Assembly (NCBI RefSeq): GCF_041296265.1 | Contig: NC_091693.1 | Location: forward strand, 17,000,001 to 17,064,000 | Length of the DNA stretch: 64,000 bases | Direction: 5' to 3' | DNA from: Equus caballus | Lineage: Eukaryota; Chordata; Mammalia; Perissodactyla; Equidae | Shown here: piece after piece, positions 34,386-46,475 of the stretch | Layout of the letters: each line of letters begins with the position of its first letter | How positions within the stretch are numbered: the stretch's first letter is position 1 | The notes under the pieces: model-generated | Database searches by the model: none | Seen by the model: the letters and a program-made list of their open reading frames with translations, nothing else | What the model was told of the DNA's origin: nothing | Made by a program: the position numbers and the translations under genes

Positions 34386-34812
34386 GAGACGCTGATCCCA
34401 TAAGTAATTGTCTTGGGGCTAATGAGCACCAGGTTTCTCACTGTTGGAGAAGAAAGTGAAAAATATGGAAAGGGAGAAAACTAAAAATGAACCCAGTGAT
34501 GTTAGGTTGGATTCTGGGGTGTTGGTGTGAACTCATGGTTTTTAGCTTGTACAGGTAGATACAGAAATAAATATGGAGGTGAATATGTGGGTGTGTGTAC
34601 ATATTTTCTCTAGATCTCTTCACTGAAAAGGTCTGCGGCAGAAACACCTCTATAATAATGAGAACACTGAGGACCCAGACCTTGGTTTCAAATACACCTT
34701 TTCCCAAGAAAAGGCACCAGGGTTTCTTGGAGAAATGACGGATCCTAGGGCTGGGATAGAGAAAGTATGGGAGGAGCCTGAAACATCTTGTGCCAGAAAG
34801 TGAGGAAGTCAG

Positions 34813-35040
34813 GGCTGGCCTGGTGGTTTAATGGTTAAGATCCACTTGAGCCGCCCGGGTTCACCAGTTTGGATCCTGGGTGTGGACCTAGCACCGCTTG
34901 TCAAGCCATGCTGTGGTGGCGTCCCACATAGAAGAACTAGAATGACTTACAACTAGGATGTACAGCTATGGACTGGGGCTTCGGGGAGAAAAGAAAGAGG
35001 AAGATTGGCAACAGATGTTAGCTCAGGGCCAATCTTCCTC
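34813..35040 (+). mobile_element. ERE SINE followed by CA repeat
   Basis: 'gggctggcctggtggtttaa' head to 'gatgttagctcagggccaat' tail, then an AC microsatellite at about 35041-35068. Confidence 0.88.
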
Positions 35041-35099
35041 ACACACACACGCACACACACACACACACAGAAAGTGAGGAAGTGAACCAAGAATGATGG

Positions 35100-35640
35100 G
35101 GGCATGTCAGAAGGACACGGGATTATAAGAATGAGAAGACAAGCCACAGACTGGAAGGAAATATTTGCAAAGGACATATCTGATTAAGGACTGCTATCTA
35201 AAAAATGTAAAGAACTCTTAAAATTCAACAGAAGGAAAACAAATAACCTGATTAAAAAATAGGCCAAATACCTTAACAGATACCTCACCAGAGAAGATAA
35301 ACAGATAGCAAATGAGCACCTGAGAAGATGTGCCACATCATATATCATCAGGGAAATGCTAATGAAAACAACAACGAGGGCCGGGCCGGTGGCACAGTGG
35401 TTAAGTTCACACATTCCGCTGCGGCGGCCCGGGGTTCGCCGGTTCGGATCCCGGGTGTGGACATGGCACTGCTTGGCAAGCCATGCTGTGGAAGGTGTCC
35501 CACATATAAAGTAGAGGAAGACGGGCACGGATGTTAGCTCAGGGCCAATCTTCCTCAGCAAAAAGGGGAGGATTGGCAGCAGATGTTAGCTCAGGGCTAA
35601 TCTTCCTCAGAAAAAAAAATGGGGGCGGGAATCCAGGAAT
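35100..35640 (+). mobile_element. L1 fragment interrupted by ERE
   Basis: 'aggaaatatttgcaaaggac', 'ggactgctatctaaaaaatg' and 'gcaaatgagcacctgagaag' are L1 ORF2 3'-region text. It breaks off at the SINE at 35378. Confidence 0.75.
35378..35612 (+). mobile_element. ERE SINE (young subtype)
   Basis: 'gggccgggccggtggcacag' head and 'gtcccacatataaagtagag' body, nearly the same as the copy at 40566. Inserted in L1 sequence. Confidence 0.93.
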
Positions 35641-36970
35641 CCATAATGATATAAATAAATGAATTAAAACATAAATGAAAAGAGGAATATTTTTCTTACA
35701 GTGGAGTGACAACTAATAAATGTAGAAGGACAGACAGGATTAGAAAATGTTCATTTGGCGACTTTCATAGTAATAATGAAGTCAGCCAAAAAAAACCATG
35801 AATGGATGTTATAGTGAGAAGGTGAAAATTTGATGAGGAAAGGGATATTTACATCCTGCCAAAGTTTCTCCTCCCCAAATACTTGCTAATTACAAAGGGA
35901 AAAAGAGTCTCTTTACAGAGGAGAAAGCTGGCTGACCAACTGATCATAGTTAATTTCATGGGGAATGAGACAGGTCATAAGCACGTACCACCTGAAAGGA
36001 TGTGACGAGCAGAACACTGAAGCGCTTCTGTGATATTCCTGCCAGAGAGGCATGTCTTGGAGCTAATCGTGAGAAAACATCAGAGACGCTCGAACTTGGA
36101 GATGTTCTGCAAAATAATTGGCCTGTAATCTTCAAAAGCGTGAAGACCACAAAAGCCGAAGCAAGCCACGACAAGTCAGTGTAATGTGTGGTTCTGAATT
36201 GGGCCCTTTTGTTATAAAGGAAGCTACTGGGGCAACTGGTGAAGCCTGAATGGGGTCTGAGGACGGGAGGGCAGCGATGCACCGTGTTAATTTCCTGATC
36301 TTGACCTGAGTCACGTAGGAGAGGTGCCCTGTTGGCAGCCATCACACCCCAAAATATTCAAAGGTGAGGCGATGAGGTATTATGTTGACCGCTTACTCTC
36401 AAATGGTTCAAGAAACAAAATCAAGGTAATAATGTTTATCTCATGGGAGAGATGCGAGGATTAAATGGTAGGATGTGAAATCTTATAACAGTTCTTGGCA
36501 TTCGATCTTTCAATAAATTGAAGATGGTCTTATTGTGTAAAATCAAGACACTAAAAATATGTAACCAACGTGACCTTTATCTGTATGTTGCTATTTCTTC
36601 ACAACCCAATACACACACACACACACACACATTTTTTAGGTGTGGATGTGTGTATATCGTCACAGCCATCCTAATTTCTACCACCAGAGGGCGCATCAGG
36701 TTTAGGTTAGTACTCGACTGCCTTTTAGTTTATCCAAACCCGTGGTTCTCATGTGTTTTGGCCTCAGAGCTCCTTTATCCTCTTAAAAATGATCGAGGAC
36801 CCCCAGATTGCTCTGTTTTTGTGTGTTATATACAATAGGGTGTATGGTAAACCGGCTGTCTGAAAGAAAATAAAAATCCACAATATAGTGTTTCCAAAGT
36901 AAAAATACTCCCACCATGGCCATTAAAGATTTATTTATTCATTTGATAACAGCGATAATAAATCTATGAC
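35640..36970. other. No gene seen; includes a CA microsatellite
   Basis: AT-rich intergenic DNA with an AC run at about 36611-36630 and the CTCF-like motif at 36681. No exon is supported. Confidence 0.45.
36681..36694 (+). promoter_or_regulatory. CTCF-like core motif
   Basis: CCACCAGAGGGCGC fits every position of the usual CTCF core (CCASYAGRKGGCRS). It lies in a non-coding stretch about 10 kb upstream of HIF3A. Occupancy is unknown. Confidence 0.5.
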
Positions 36971-36975
36971 ATGTT

Positions 36976-37220
36976 AGGGGCCCACCCGGTGAGGTAGTGC
37001 TTAAGTTCGCGTGCTCCACTTGGGCGGTCCACAGTTCATGGGTTCGGATTCTGGGCGTGGACCTACACACTGCTCATCAAGCCATGCTGTGGGGGCATCC
37101 TGCATGCAAAATAGAGGAGGATTGGCACAGATGTTAGCTCAGGGACCATCTTCCTCAAGCAAAAAGAGGAAGATTGGCAACAGATGTTAGATTGGGGTCA
37201 ATCTTCCTTACCAAAAAATA
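36976..37220 (+). mobile_element. ERE SINE (older subtype)
   Basis: 'ggggcccacccggtgaggta' head, 'gtgctccacttgggcggtcc' body, A-rich tail with AAAAT repeats to about 37250. Confidence 0.9.
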
Positions 37221-37249
37221 AAATAAAATAAATAAATTAATTAAATAAA

Positions 37250-38465
37250 TCTATTACATGTTAATATCAGAGCAATGACATATCACATACCAAGTAGCCT
37301 CTGGGAAACTTCACCTTACACTGGGAAGAAAAGTAAGGCAAAAAAATATCTTAGCATCATTATGAGAATAGTTTTGACCTTGTAGACCTCGTGAAAGGGT
37401 CTCAGAGACCCCCAGGGGTCTGCAGATCATATTTTGGGAACCATTGGCTTCAACTTTCAGTTCTCAACTCTATTCAATCCAGTATACCACTTTTTAAAAA
37501 AATAATAAATGTTTTATAATATTCCTTTTATTATCATGAAACAAAAGTCATACACAGCATAATTTACCTGTCCCTGTATATAACCTCTAATCTAAAATCC
37601 TTGCTACATATGATCTGTAAGATGGAGAAGAAACAAAAGAAAAATAGGGCCTACAGTGTTTGTTTGTTTGTTTGTTTGTTTACCAGACACGTGCCTTTAA
37701 GACTTGAGGAGCTGTTGGATTTTAGAAAGATGGGGTATAGGACGTAACAGCCCAGCTGGGTTCCAAGCGGCTCCTGGAATCCAGCACATTGGTATTTCTG
37801 CAGTGAAACGTGGGCTATTCGCACCAAACCGGAATAAGTACAGATTAACAAAATAGCCTGTATTGGGTCAGGTTTTTGCCATCAAGTAAGCTGGACAACA
37901 GTCTCTCCTTAGCAGAGTTATTCCCATCTTGGAATTGTGGGCGATCTATGGAGAGCCTGTAATTCACAGTAAACAACAGGTGTTCCACGAGGCCGACGGC
38001 CACAGACCCGACAGAGCCAGACGGGCCCGCTTCCGATGAATTACGGGTTTAGATTTAAGGTGAATAAGACACTATTCGGTCAAATGTCTATTTTTCTTTA
38101 TACATAGCTGGCATTTTGAAATAAGGGCTGAGAACCTTCCTACGTCTATGTAGGTTACGAGAGAAGCAGCGGCACCAGCCAGGTTGTCTGGGATTCAAGC
38201 ACCACGAGGAGGGGAGAGCTGGTGACAGGATTCTCTGAAATGGTGAACGCTCCCGGCGCCAACTTCTGCCCCGAACCTTCTCTTGGTTCACACGTAGTTG
38301 CTTTCCTGGAAAATCCAGAGTGTGTTGAAATAGTGCAAAATCCTTGCTGTTTATACGCAAAACAGGCTGTGCATCCCAATGATGCGGCGGTAGCTCCCCA
38401 ATGATGATCATTAGCATTCTTCCCGCTGGTGCGGCCTGGGGCAGGACCCAGGAAACCCTCCTTGT
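37250..38465. other. No gene seen
   Basis: Intergenic; a TTTG microsatellite lies at about 37660-37681. The longest minus-strand frames here continue into the CpG-rich patch and match nothing I know. Confidence 0.45.
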
Positions 38466-38469
38466 CAGG

Positions 38470-38830
38470 GCTGCGCAGTGCATCGCAAGAAGCCTGGAGT
38501 CCCCGTGCCGGCCACCGACGGCCACAAGCGCTGCAGATTTGCACACACCTGCCCAGCTCCTGAGACTCGCTCGCCGAGCTCTGAGAGAGGTCTGTGCACG
38601 CGAGGCGGGGGGACCCGGGGTCCTGGGAGGGGGCTGCAGGCCCCCCCAGAGCCGAGCGAGAGAGTCTCCTGCAGGGGGCGCCAGAGCGCTGGGGACGCGA
38701 GCGGGGCGCCTGGGGCGCAGCATCCCTCACCCCGCTGTCCCGGGCGGGTCCCTGCGCCGAAGCCCACATATGCATGCGCATGCGCATCTGCACGGGGAAC
38801 CACGACACGCAAGCGAGTTTTACATACGTG
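38470..38830. promoter_or_regulatory. Small CpG-rich island with NRF1 palindrome and CTCF-like site
   Basis: About 360 bp of CpG-rich DNA. It holds a perfect NRF1-type GCGCATGCGCA at 38776-38786 and a CTCF-like CCTGCAGGGGGCGC at 38668-38681 (one base off the common core). No gene is seen at either side. The long minus-strand frames here (38088-38859) resemble no known protein. Confidence 0.45.
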
Positions 38831-39289
38831 TGACCACAGCCATGGGTGTGAGCTTTCACGTGTTTTATTGACGACAGGTGCCCTGATTTACAGAACCCAG
38901 ATATGCACCTTTGTCACACCAGTGTGCGCACCAACGTGCACCCACGTGCCAATATGAGCAAGCGTGCTAACATCAAGGCGTGCGTAAGGCTGAGACGTAG
39001 ATCTTGACACTATGGTGTGTGCTCAGGCGTGTATTTGTCAGAATCCACAAGGGTTGATACTGACTTGGGTGTTAATGTCAGCGTGTTATAGGACACCTCT
39101 GGGTGCGACATCGACACGCACGTGGACGTGTACACATGCGGACATGAAGCTAGTGAAAGTGCCTGTGTGAGCCTTGTCTGTCTACGCTCTAGGCTGGAGC
39201 CGCTTGGCCGTGTGCTCTGTGTCGCCTCCATCCGGCAGAGAATGGATGCATCATAAATGCTTGAATGAATGAGCAGTGAACGAATAAGT

Positions 39290-39535
39290 GAATGACAGTC
39301 ATTATTGCCAACTCGCCAGGCCCTGTGCTAAGCATTCACATGCCTGATAATTAAATCCACACCATGGACTCTACGACATACGGACTATTATGATACCCAC
39401 TACACAGGTGAGGAAAACTGAGTCACTGACACCATGCGGCTTTCCCAGAGTCACACAGAATGTGAATAGCAGGGCTTGGATTGGACTCGGGTCGCCCACA
39501 CTCCAAAACGAGTGTTCTTGACCACCGGCTCATCC
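39290..39535 (-). mobile_element. MIR element
   Basis: Reverse MIR over about 240 bp: 'caggccctgtgctaagcatt', 'caggtgaggaaaactgagtc', 'cagagtcacacagaatgtga'. Confidence 0.75.
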
Positions 39536-39799
39536 TAATTGTGACGGGACAACCCCCTCCCTTCACCCCTGGGACACACCGCCACGCTTCCAGGGCAGGC
39601 ACTCCACTAGCTCAAAGGACAGGAGGCAGCCTTTTATCATCAATTCAAAGAGGGGAAAAGAAGTAGAGACACTTTAACCCCAATGAGGCCCCGAAGTTTT
39701 GTACGAGGTGGTAACTCCTGGCCCCGGGAAGAGGGGGTGCTGTCTAGTGGACAATCAGCTCCAGAGCAGAAGAGGTGGGGGGTCCACAGCCCTCGTGTT

Positions 39800-40440
39800 A
39801 GGGAGCATGTGAAGATATTGGAGCTCTCGTTCATCGCTCGTGGGAATATAAAATGGTGCAGCCACTGTGGGAAACAGTTTGGCACTTCCTCAGAAAGTTA
39901 AACAAAACGACCATCTGCTCCAGCAATTCCACCTCCTAGGCATACGCCCCAAAGAATTGAAAGCAGGCGTTCTGATGCTGTGCACGCATGTTCACAGCAC
40001 CGTCGTTCACGGCAACCAGAAGATGGAAACAATCCAAATGTCTATCCAGCGATGAACGGATAAACGGAATGCGGTTCAGCCACACCACGGAGTAACATTC
40101 AGCCTCGGGAAGAAATGAAGCCCTGATAACATGCTACCATGTGGGTTATCACGTGAACCTTGCCAATGTCACGGTAAGTGAATGAAGCCCAACACGAAAG
40201 CCCGTGGAGTATTTTCCATAAATCCATAGAAACAAGATGTAGCCTGGTGGTCGCTATGGGCGGAAGAGGGCGGGGGCGGGGAGTGACTGGGGTTTTCTTC
40301 GGGGGGGATGAAAATATTCTGGCGCTAGAAACACGTGGTGGTTGCACATCGTGAATCTCCTAACCGTCACTGAATTACACACTTTAAAATGGTGAATTTC
40401 ATGCTATGGGAATTTCACTGCAATAAAAAAAGAAAAAGAA
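39800..40440 (+). mobile_element. L1 3' end with poly(A)
   Basis: Sense L1: 'gtgggaatataaaatggtgc', 'gcaattccacctcctaggca', 'gatggaaacaatccaaatgt', ending 'ttcactgcaataaaaaaaga'. Old 3' end, no intact frame. Confidence 0.85.
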
Positions 40441-40565
40441 AGAGATACACAGAAAAATTTAAAAAATTTAGTTCTGCAATCACACTCAGCACATTTCAAG
40501 TGCTCAGTAGCCACATGTGGCCAGTGGCTACCACACTGAACAGTTCTAGATATAGAACATTTCCA

Positions 40566-40803
40566 GGGGCCGGCCCGGTGGCACAGCAGTTAAGTTTGCA
40601 TATTCCACTTGGTGGCCCAGGGTTCGCCGGTTCGGATCCCGGGTGCGGACATGGCACTGCTTGGCAAGCCATGCTGTGGTAGGCATCCCACATATAAAGT
40701 AGAGGAAGATGGGCATGGATGTTAGCTCAGGGCCAGTCTTCCTCAGCAAAAAGAAGAGGACTGGCAGTAGTTAGCTCAGGTCTAATCTTCCTCAAAAAAA
40801 AAA
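40566..40803 (+). mobile_element. ERE SINE (young subtype) with clear target-site duplication
   Basis: 'ggggccggcccggtggcaca' head through an A-rich tail. Exact 12-bp repeats AGAACATTTCCA lie at 40554-40565 and 40804-40815. Confidence 0.95.
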
Positions 40804-40819
40804 AGAACATTTCCACAAT

Positions 40820-42455
40820 CATCAAAAGTTCTATCGGACAATACTGGTCTGGAGTTTCCCACAGTGTATATATGGCTGATTGTTTTCTCGTGGTGTCGTT
40901 TAACACATTCCTCTGTCCCATGTCTTTCCTATAAACTGATAATTACATCAGGAAGCTTAATGAGATTCAGGTTCAACTATTTTGGTGAAAATATTTCATA
41001 GGTGCTGTGTCCTTCCACCAAGGGCCACATTAAGTTTGGTTGTCTCTTTTGTATGCGTGCGTGATGACAATAGCGTCTTTCCCATCTCATTAGCCAAAGG
41101 GCATTCCCATCTCACAGGACCAAACTCAACATCAGTGGGCCAGGGAACGTATCTGGCTTATTCCAGAGGGCCTGCAAAGTCACATGATAAAGTCACGGAT
41201 GTGCATGGAAATCATAATTCAATCTACCACAAGGGATGTTATTTTTTATCAACTGCATTTTTCAGAAGTGACTCTCTGAGTCACAGAGAAGTTAAGCAAC
41301 TTGCCGAAGGTCACACAGCTGGCATGGGATGAAGCCAGGATTTGAACCAGGAAGGCTGGCACCAGAGCCCCGGATCATAACATTTACACTACAGGAAAAT
41401 AATGGAGCCACCTAATGGGGCTGTCATGATAGTCCAGTAAAAGCGGGCATGTATGGCATGTGGCACAAGACCCACGCATAATGCTCAGGAATCATGCTGT
41501 TTATTTCCATCACCTGATCCCAGGTTGACCTTGGCTCGAGTCTGGAGGGCTTTTCTGCCCCTGGCAGTGTTCCAGGAATGCGGGCTGGCCTTTATGAAAA
41601 CATCATTAGGAGTCAGAGTCAAGGGAAGGGAGAGTGGAGATAAAATCAGATGACAAGAGGCAGCGAGGTCAGGAGCAATTCCCCCTTGCCTCGGGCGGCA
41701 GGAAGGGTGAGTTGCATAGAGGTGAACATCGTAGGCAAGTAAAACGGCTGAGCAGACACACAGGCGACGGTGGCCAGAGACACTGACGCAGCAGAACTGG
41801 GTGCGTGCATAGTCCTGGGGTTGGGTGGCTGAACCCTGTCTCCTTGTCGATAACACAAGCATTTCTTCTCTCGCGTCCTAAGGCCCGAGACTCCACTCCC
41901 GTCGTGCTGCTCACAGGCAGAGCTCCCAGCCATTGTGCCATGACGAAGGTGGCAGGTATTTCCCCCAAACGGCCACAGTCATACTTGCAGTGGCACCTGC
42001 TCTGCCTTGTGGAAGCTCGGCCCCTTCCCGTCAAGAAGTGGCGTCCGTTTCCCACCCCTGGAAGCTGGGCAGGACTCTGTGACTGCCTTGATGGAAAGCG
42101 TGAGATGGATGACTTCTGAGACGTCCGGACCCGGCCACCATAATGTGAGGAAGCCCAAGCAGCCACCTGGAAAGGTCACCAGTGGAGGTTCCAGACACAG
42201 CCCCCAGGTGAGGTCCCAGCGGGCAGGCGGCATCAACCGGCTGGCAGGTGAGTGAGGAAGCTTCAGGCCCTTGCAGCCCACAGCCTTGGGGCTGCCCCAG
42301 CTGACGCCGAGCTGAGCTGCGATGAGCTGTCCCCATCAAGTCCGGCCCCGATTGCAGATTCATGAGCAAGATAAATCTTCCCATGGGGGCAATTTGTTTT
42401 GTAAACTGGAGAGCTTCCAGTTATTTCCCACCCGAGGGGAAAGAGGACTTCAAAC
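40820..42455. other. No gene seen; MIR trace
   Basis: Intergenic; a reverse MIR remnant occurs at about 41275-41390 ('cacagctggcatgggatgaa'). The open frames at 41.5-42.3 kb lie on both strands and match no family I know. Confidence 0.45.
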
Positions 42456-42459
42456 TAAC

Positions 42460-43115
42460 TCAGACATCACTTCCCTGCTCAAATGCCTCTCATGCTGCCA
42501 TCTCCCTCACAGCAAAAGCCTAAGTCCACACATAACCTAAAAAACCCATCCTGCATGTTTGTCCCACACCACTGTCCACCATCTCCCCCCGCCATCACCT
42601 CTCTGACCTCATCTTCCTCTCTCCCCACCCATCCCTCTGCTCTAGCCACACCAGCGTCCTCGCTGATCCCTGAAATTACCAGGCAAGTCCAACCTCAGGG
42701 CCTTTGCACTTGCTGTTCTCTTAGCTTAGAATGCTTTTCTCCCAGAAATCCACAGGGCTCTCCCCTGTCCTTCAAGTCTTTGCTCAAATGTCACGTTCTC
42801 ATTAAGCTTTTCCATGATGAAAGCATTTAAACTTATAGCTTCCCCTCACCCCCCAAAAAATCACTACCCGTCTCCAGTTTTCTGGGTTACGTCTCTCCAC
42901 AGCACCTATCACAGTGGAACAGACTGCGTATTTCACTTACGTTTCTTGTGTATAGTCTGTCTAAGTTCCACGAGGGCAGGTCAGGGATCTTCACCTGTCT
43001 TGTTCACCACTGTATTCCCCGCCCCCAGTGCCTACAGCGGTGCCCTACATATGTTTGTCACTCTGTGAATATTTGTTGGATAAACTGAATGAATGAATGA
43101 ATGAATGAATGAATT
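42460..43115 (+). mobile_element. L2 3' end
   Basis: Classic L2 text: 'cagggcctttgcacttgctg', 'gctcaaatgtcacgttctca', 'gttccacgagggcaggtcag', 'gaatatttgttggataaact', ending in a GAAT repeat (about 43087-43113). Confidence 0.88.
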
Positions 43116-43299
43116 GGGGCGAGTATTGTAGGATAAACAGATCCAGGGGAGAGGAAAGAGGAGGAGGACAGGAAAAGACGCCAACGCACCTCGGAAACAC
43201 AAAGGCTTCTCTTTGCCCGAGGCACAACACACTTTAAAATGAGACCAAACAAAACCCTCTCGTCCCCACAAGTAATAAAAAAAAAAAATTTCCGGCTAA

Positions 43300-44215
43300 T
43301 ATCTGCCTTGCTTCCTCAACATTTCTTGTTTCTTCCAACATTTCATTAGAAGTGTTTTCAAACATACAGAAAATCTGAACAATTTTACAGTGAACAGATA
43401 CCATATCATCTAGATTCTACCGATAACATTTTGCTGCATTTACTCTTATCATATTTCTGTGCATCTATCCATCCATCACTCCGGTGTATTTTTTGATACA
43501 ATTCAATAAAAGTTGCAGACAACAGTGCACTGTCCCCTAAGTCCTTCAGCACGTCCAGCAATGTTTGTTTACTTTTTGTATTTTCTGTTTGGAGGTAAAA
43601 TTTACATACAGTGAGATGCACAGATCTCAAGAGTACCATTCATGGAGGTTTTTTTTTTTTTTTTGGTGAGGAGGATTGGCTCTGAGCTAATATCTGTTGC
43701 CAATCTTCCTCTTTTTTTTTCTTCTTCTCCCCAAAGCCCCCAGCACGTAGTTGTATATTCTAGTTGTAGGGCCCCCTGGTTGTGCTATGTGGGATGCCGC
43801 CACAGCATGGCTTGATGAGCGGTGCTAGGTCTGTGCCCAGGATCCAAACCAGCGAACCCTGGGCTGCCAAAGCAGAGCGAATGAACTTAACCACTGTGCC
43901 ACAGGGCGGCCCCCCATTCACTGAGTTTCGACTAATGCATATGGCTGTGTCACTCAAGATAAAGAACCACTGTCCTGATTTTTTCCCCACCATAAATTAG
44001 GCTTGCCCACTTTGGAACTTCATCTAATTGAAATCACATGGTCTGTTCTCTTTTGTGTCTGGCCTCTTTCACTCAGCATGACGATTTTGAGGTTCATCGT
44101 GCCGTATGTGGATCGACAGTCCATTCCTTTTTCTTGTTGGGTAGTATTCATTGTATGGACGTACCACAGCTTGTTTCTCCATATTGCTAGGTTGGTATGT
44201 TGATACAGGGGTGAA
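43300..44215 (-). mobile_element. L1 3' region, antisense, split by ERE
   Basis: Complement of the L1 3' end: 'aggtaaaatttacatacagt', 'tttcactcagcatgacgatt', 'gtagtattcattgtatggac'. Interrupted at 43665-43912. Confidence 0.75.
43665..43912 (-). mobile_element. ERE SINE inside L1
   Basis: Reverse ERE from a T-tract to the head 'cactgtgccacagggcggcc'. 'CCATTCA' on both sides is a likely target duplication. Confidence 0.88.
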
Positions 44216-44297
44216 TCTCGATATCTCTTCAATCTGTCCCCTCTCCTTCAGCCCCACGGCCCCTTCTGTGGCCCAGGCATCTCTTCTTTTTTTTTTT

Positions 44298-44517
44298 TTA
44301 AAGATTTTATTTTTTCCTTTTTCTCCCCAAAGCCCCCCCCCGGTACATAGTTGTATATTCTTCGTTGTGGGTCCTTCTAGTTGTGGTATGTGGGACGCCG
44401 CCTCAGCGTGGTTTGATGAGCAGTGTCATGTCCGCGCCCAGGATATGAACCAACGAAACACTGGGCCGCCTGCAGCGGAGCGCGCGAACTTAACCACTCG
44501 GCCACGGGGCCAGCCCC
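44298..44517 (-). mobile_element. ERE SINE with 15-bp target-site duplication
   Basis: Reverse ERE. AGGCATCTCTTCTTT flanks it exactly at 44275-44289 and 44521-44535. Confidence 0.95.
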
Positions 44518-44539
44518 CCCAGGCATCTCTTCTTTACCC

Positions 44540-44835
44540 CCAGGTCTGCACCCTAGACTTCTCCCTGTGTTCTGACCTCTGGTCTCAACCCCCATCATCC
44601 ACTCCCCACATAGCAATCAGGGGACTCTTTATAAGTCACATATCGTGTCCCTGTCTTGCTCAAAACTCTGCCATGGCTCCCCAGTGCTCCCAGGAGAGAG
44701 TGCCCAAGCTTTTGTAATGACTTTCAGACCCGTTTTGACCTCACCTCCTTACCTGCCTCACTCCCATTCATCCTTCAAGTCTCCATTCAGATGTCTTCTC
44801 CTTAGGGCACCTTCCTGACAGCCCCCACGGGCTGG
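44540..44835 (+). mobile_element. L2 fragment
   Basis: 'ctctgccatggctccccagt' and 'atccttcaagtctccattca' are L2 3'-region text. Probably continuous with the sequence left of the inserted ERE. Confidence 0.7.
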
Positions 44836-44839
44836 GCGA

Positions 44840-46135
44840 GGCGCCTGCCCCGAGCCCCCACAGTTCCTGTGGCGCAGTTCACGCTACATGTTGATTATAA
44901 GAAGGTCTCCCCTGAATGTCAGTTGCAGGAACAAGATGTCTCTTCAGACAAACAAGAACACATCCTTTTAGCAAAAATCAAAACCGCCTCAACTAACACA
45001 TTTCCCCTATGGTCTTAGCAGCCAGGAACCACCGAGGGAAGTTTAAGGCTAACCTAGATCATAGATGCCTGGTGCATCCATATATGTAAATTTTGGTTCT
45101 GTTTTAATGTTTCTGTAACAAGTGCCAGTTTTTCTGGGGCCCTGGAAATCCTCCGACTGGCTATCTGACGTGACTCGGATAGCCTTTGCGTCCTTGGATA
45201 GGACAGTGCTTCCCTTGCAGCCCTTTCTAATTTAGGCCTCTCGTTTTCTCACACTCCACATGCCTGCATGCTGAGGCTCAGGAGATATTTTCTCTGTTTA
45301 TTAAAATTCTTTTGGGTGCAAATAGCTGAAAATTCAAACAAACCTAAGCACAAAGTAAATGAATGTAGCAATATTTAAAAACAGCAACAACCAAAAAACT
45401 ATATTGGTTCCAACATGAAATTGGATTTCAGGTATGGCTGGATCCAGGCACCCAAGTGCTGGTGTCAAGACTGCCTTGCACAAACTTTCATTTCTGCTCT
45501 CCTCTGTAACAACTTTCATCTCCTCAAGCCTCTCCTTTCTTGGTGACAAAGTGAACCCCATCAGTTTCAGGCTCACCTCCCACCAGCTTGGCAACTCCAG
45601 CAGAAATAGAGAAACTCTTTCTTGATAGTTGCAGCAAATGTCTCAGGATTGGTTCTTACTGGGCTAGGTAGGTCACATGTCCTCCCTGAACCAATCCTGG
45701 TGACCAGGGAAACAGAATAAACTGATTGGCTAGGTCTGGATCCTAGTGGAGCTGGTGAGGGTAGGGTTATGGCCGGCCCTATTCAAATTAAATAGACTGA
45801 GGGGTTCCCCCCAAAAGAAAACTGAGTGGGATACTGGGGTGGGCAAAACCCAGCCTTTTGCTATCGTGCCTCTTCCCTGCCCAACGCTGCATCCAGGATG
45901 TTGGTCCGCTGTGGATGAGCACCCCCCCCCCGCCCCCCACCCAACGCACACGCACTCGCTGCTCCCTATCCGATCATCGATCTACTGCTCTCGCCACTCC
46001 TTGGTGACCTTCTCCCTCTCCCTTCTTACTCGACTGGTGGAAAGATACCATTTCTCTGCTCCTTTTAAAAGTGGGTTTGATCAAGTTTTCCATATTCACT
46101 TGACATAAACTTAATCATTCTACAATCGGAGTTCG
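44840..46135. other. No gene seen; unassigned interspersed repeat
   Basis: 45310-45850 looks like an old interspersed repeat ('ggtatggctggatccaggca', 'ccaatcctggtgaccaggga') that I recognise but cannot name safely. No exon. The 86-codon minus-strand frame at 45334-45594 lies within it. Confidence 0.4.
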
Positions 46136-46139
46136 AGAG

Positions 46140-46475
46140 GCAAGGAGGTGGGGCTGGGGGACAGAGGGTGCCCGACTGGAGGAGGTAGGGGGTCCGGGAT
46201 GGAGGGACGGGGACGGATGGGGACTGGGGGGGAATGGTGGGGCACAGGGGGGAGGGATTGGAGCACGGGCGTGGGGTTGGGAGTTCGCGGGTGGCGCGGA
46301 GAAGTGGGGGACTCGTGGGATCAGGAAGAGGAGACAGAGCAGCCAGGGCTGGGCGTCTTGGAGAGGGTGGGCCTGGAGGTCAGAAGGGCCCAACCGTGGG
46401 TAGGAAAAGGAGGGGGAAGGCGAGGGTGGGGGTTAGAGGGTGGGGCCCGGGGCGTAAGGAGCAGAGTGAACTGGG
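46140..46475 (+). other. G-rich, strand-asymmetric block upstream of HIF3A
   Basis: About 330 bp are packed with runs of three to seven G on the plus strand and few C runs, for example GGGGACTGGGGGGGAATGG near 46219. Several windows satisfy the G-quadruplex pattern of four G3+ runs with short loops. It abuts the CpG-rich promoter. Confidence 0.6.

Noticed and set aside
38088-38859. Overlapping 211- and 234-codon minus-strand frames
   Set aside because: Two frames of the same strand are open together across a CpG-rich patch, a composition effect. Neither peptide resembles a known protein.
45334-45594. 86-codon minus-strand frame with a hydrophobic C-terminus
   Set aside because: Falls within an old interspersed repeat; the membrane-like tail comes from AT-rich DNA. 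No start context or exon structure supports it.
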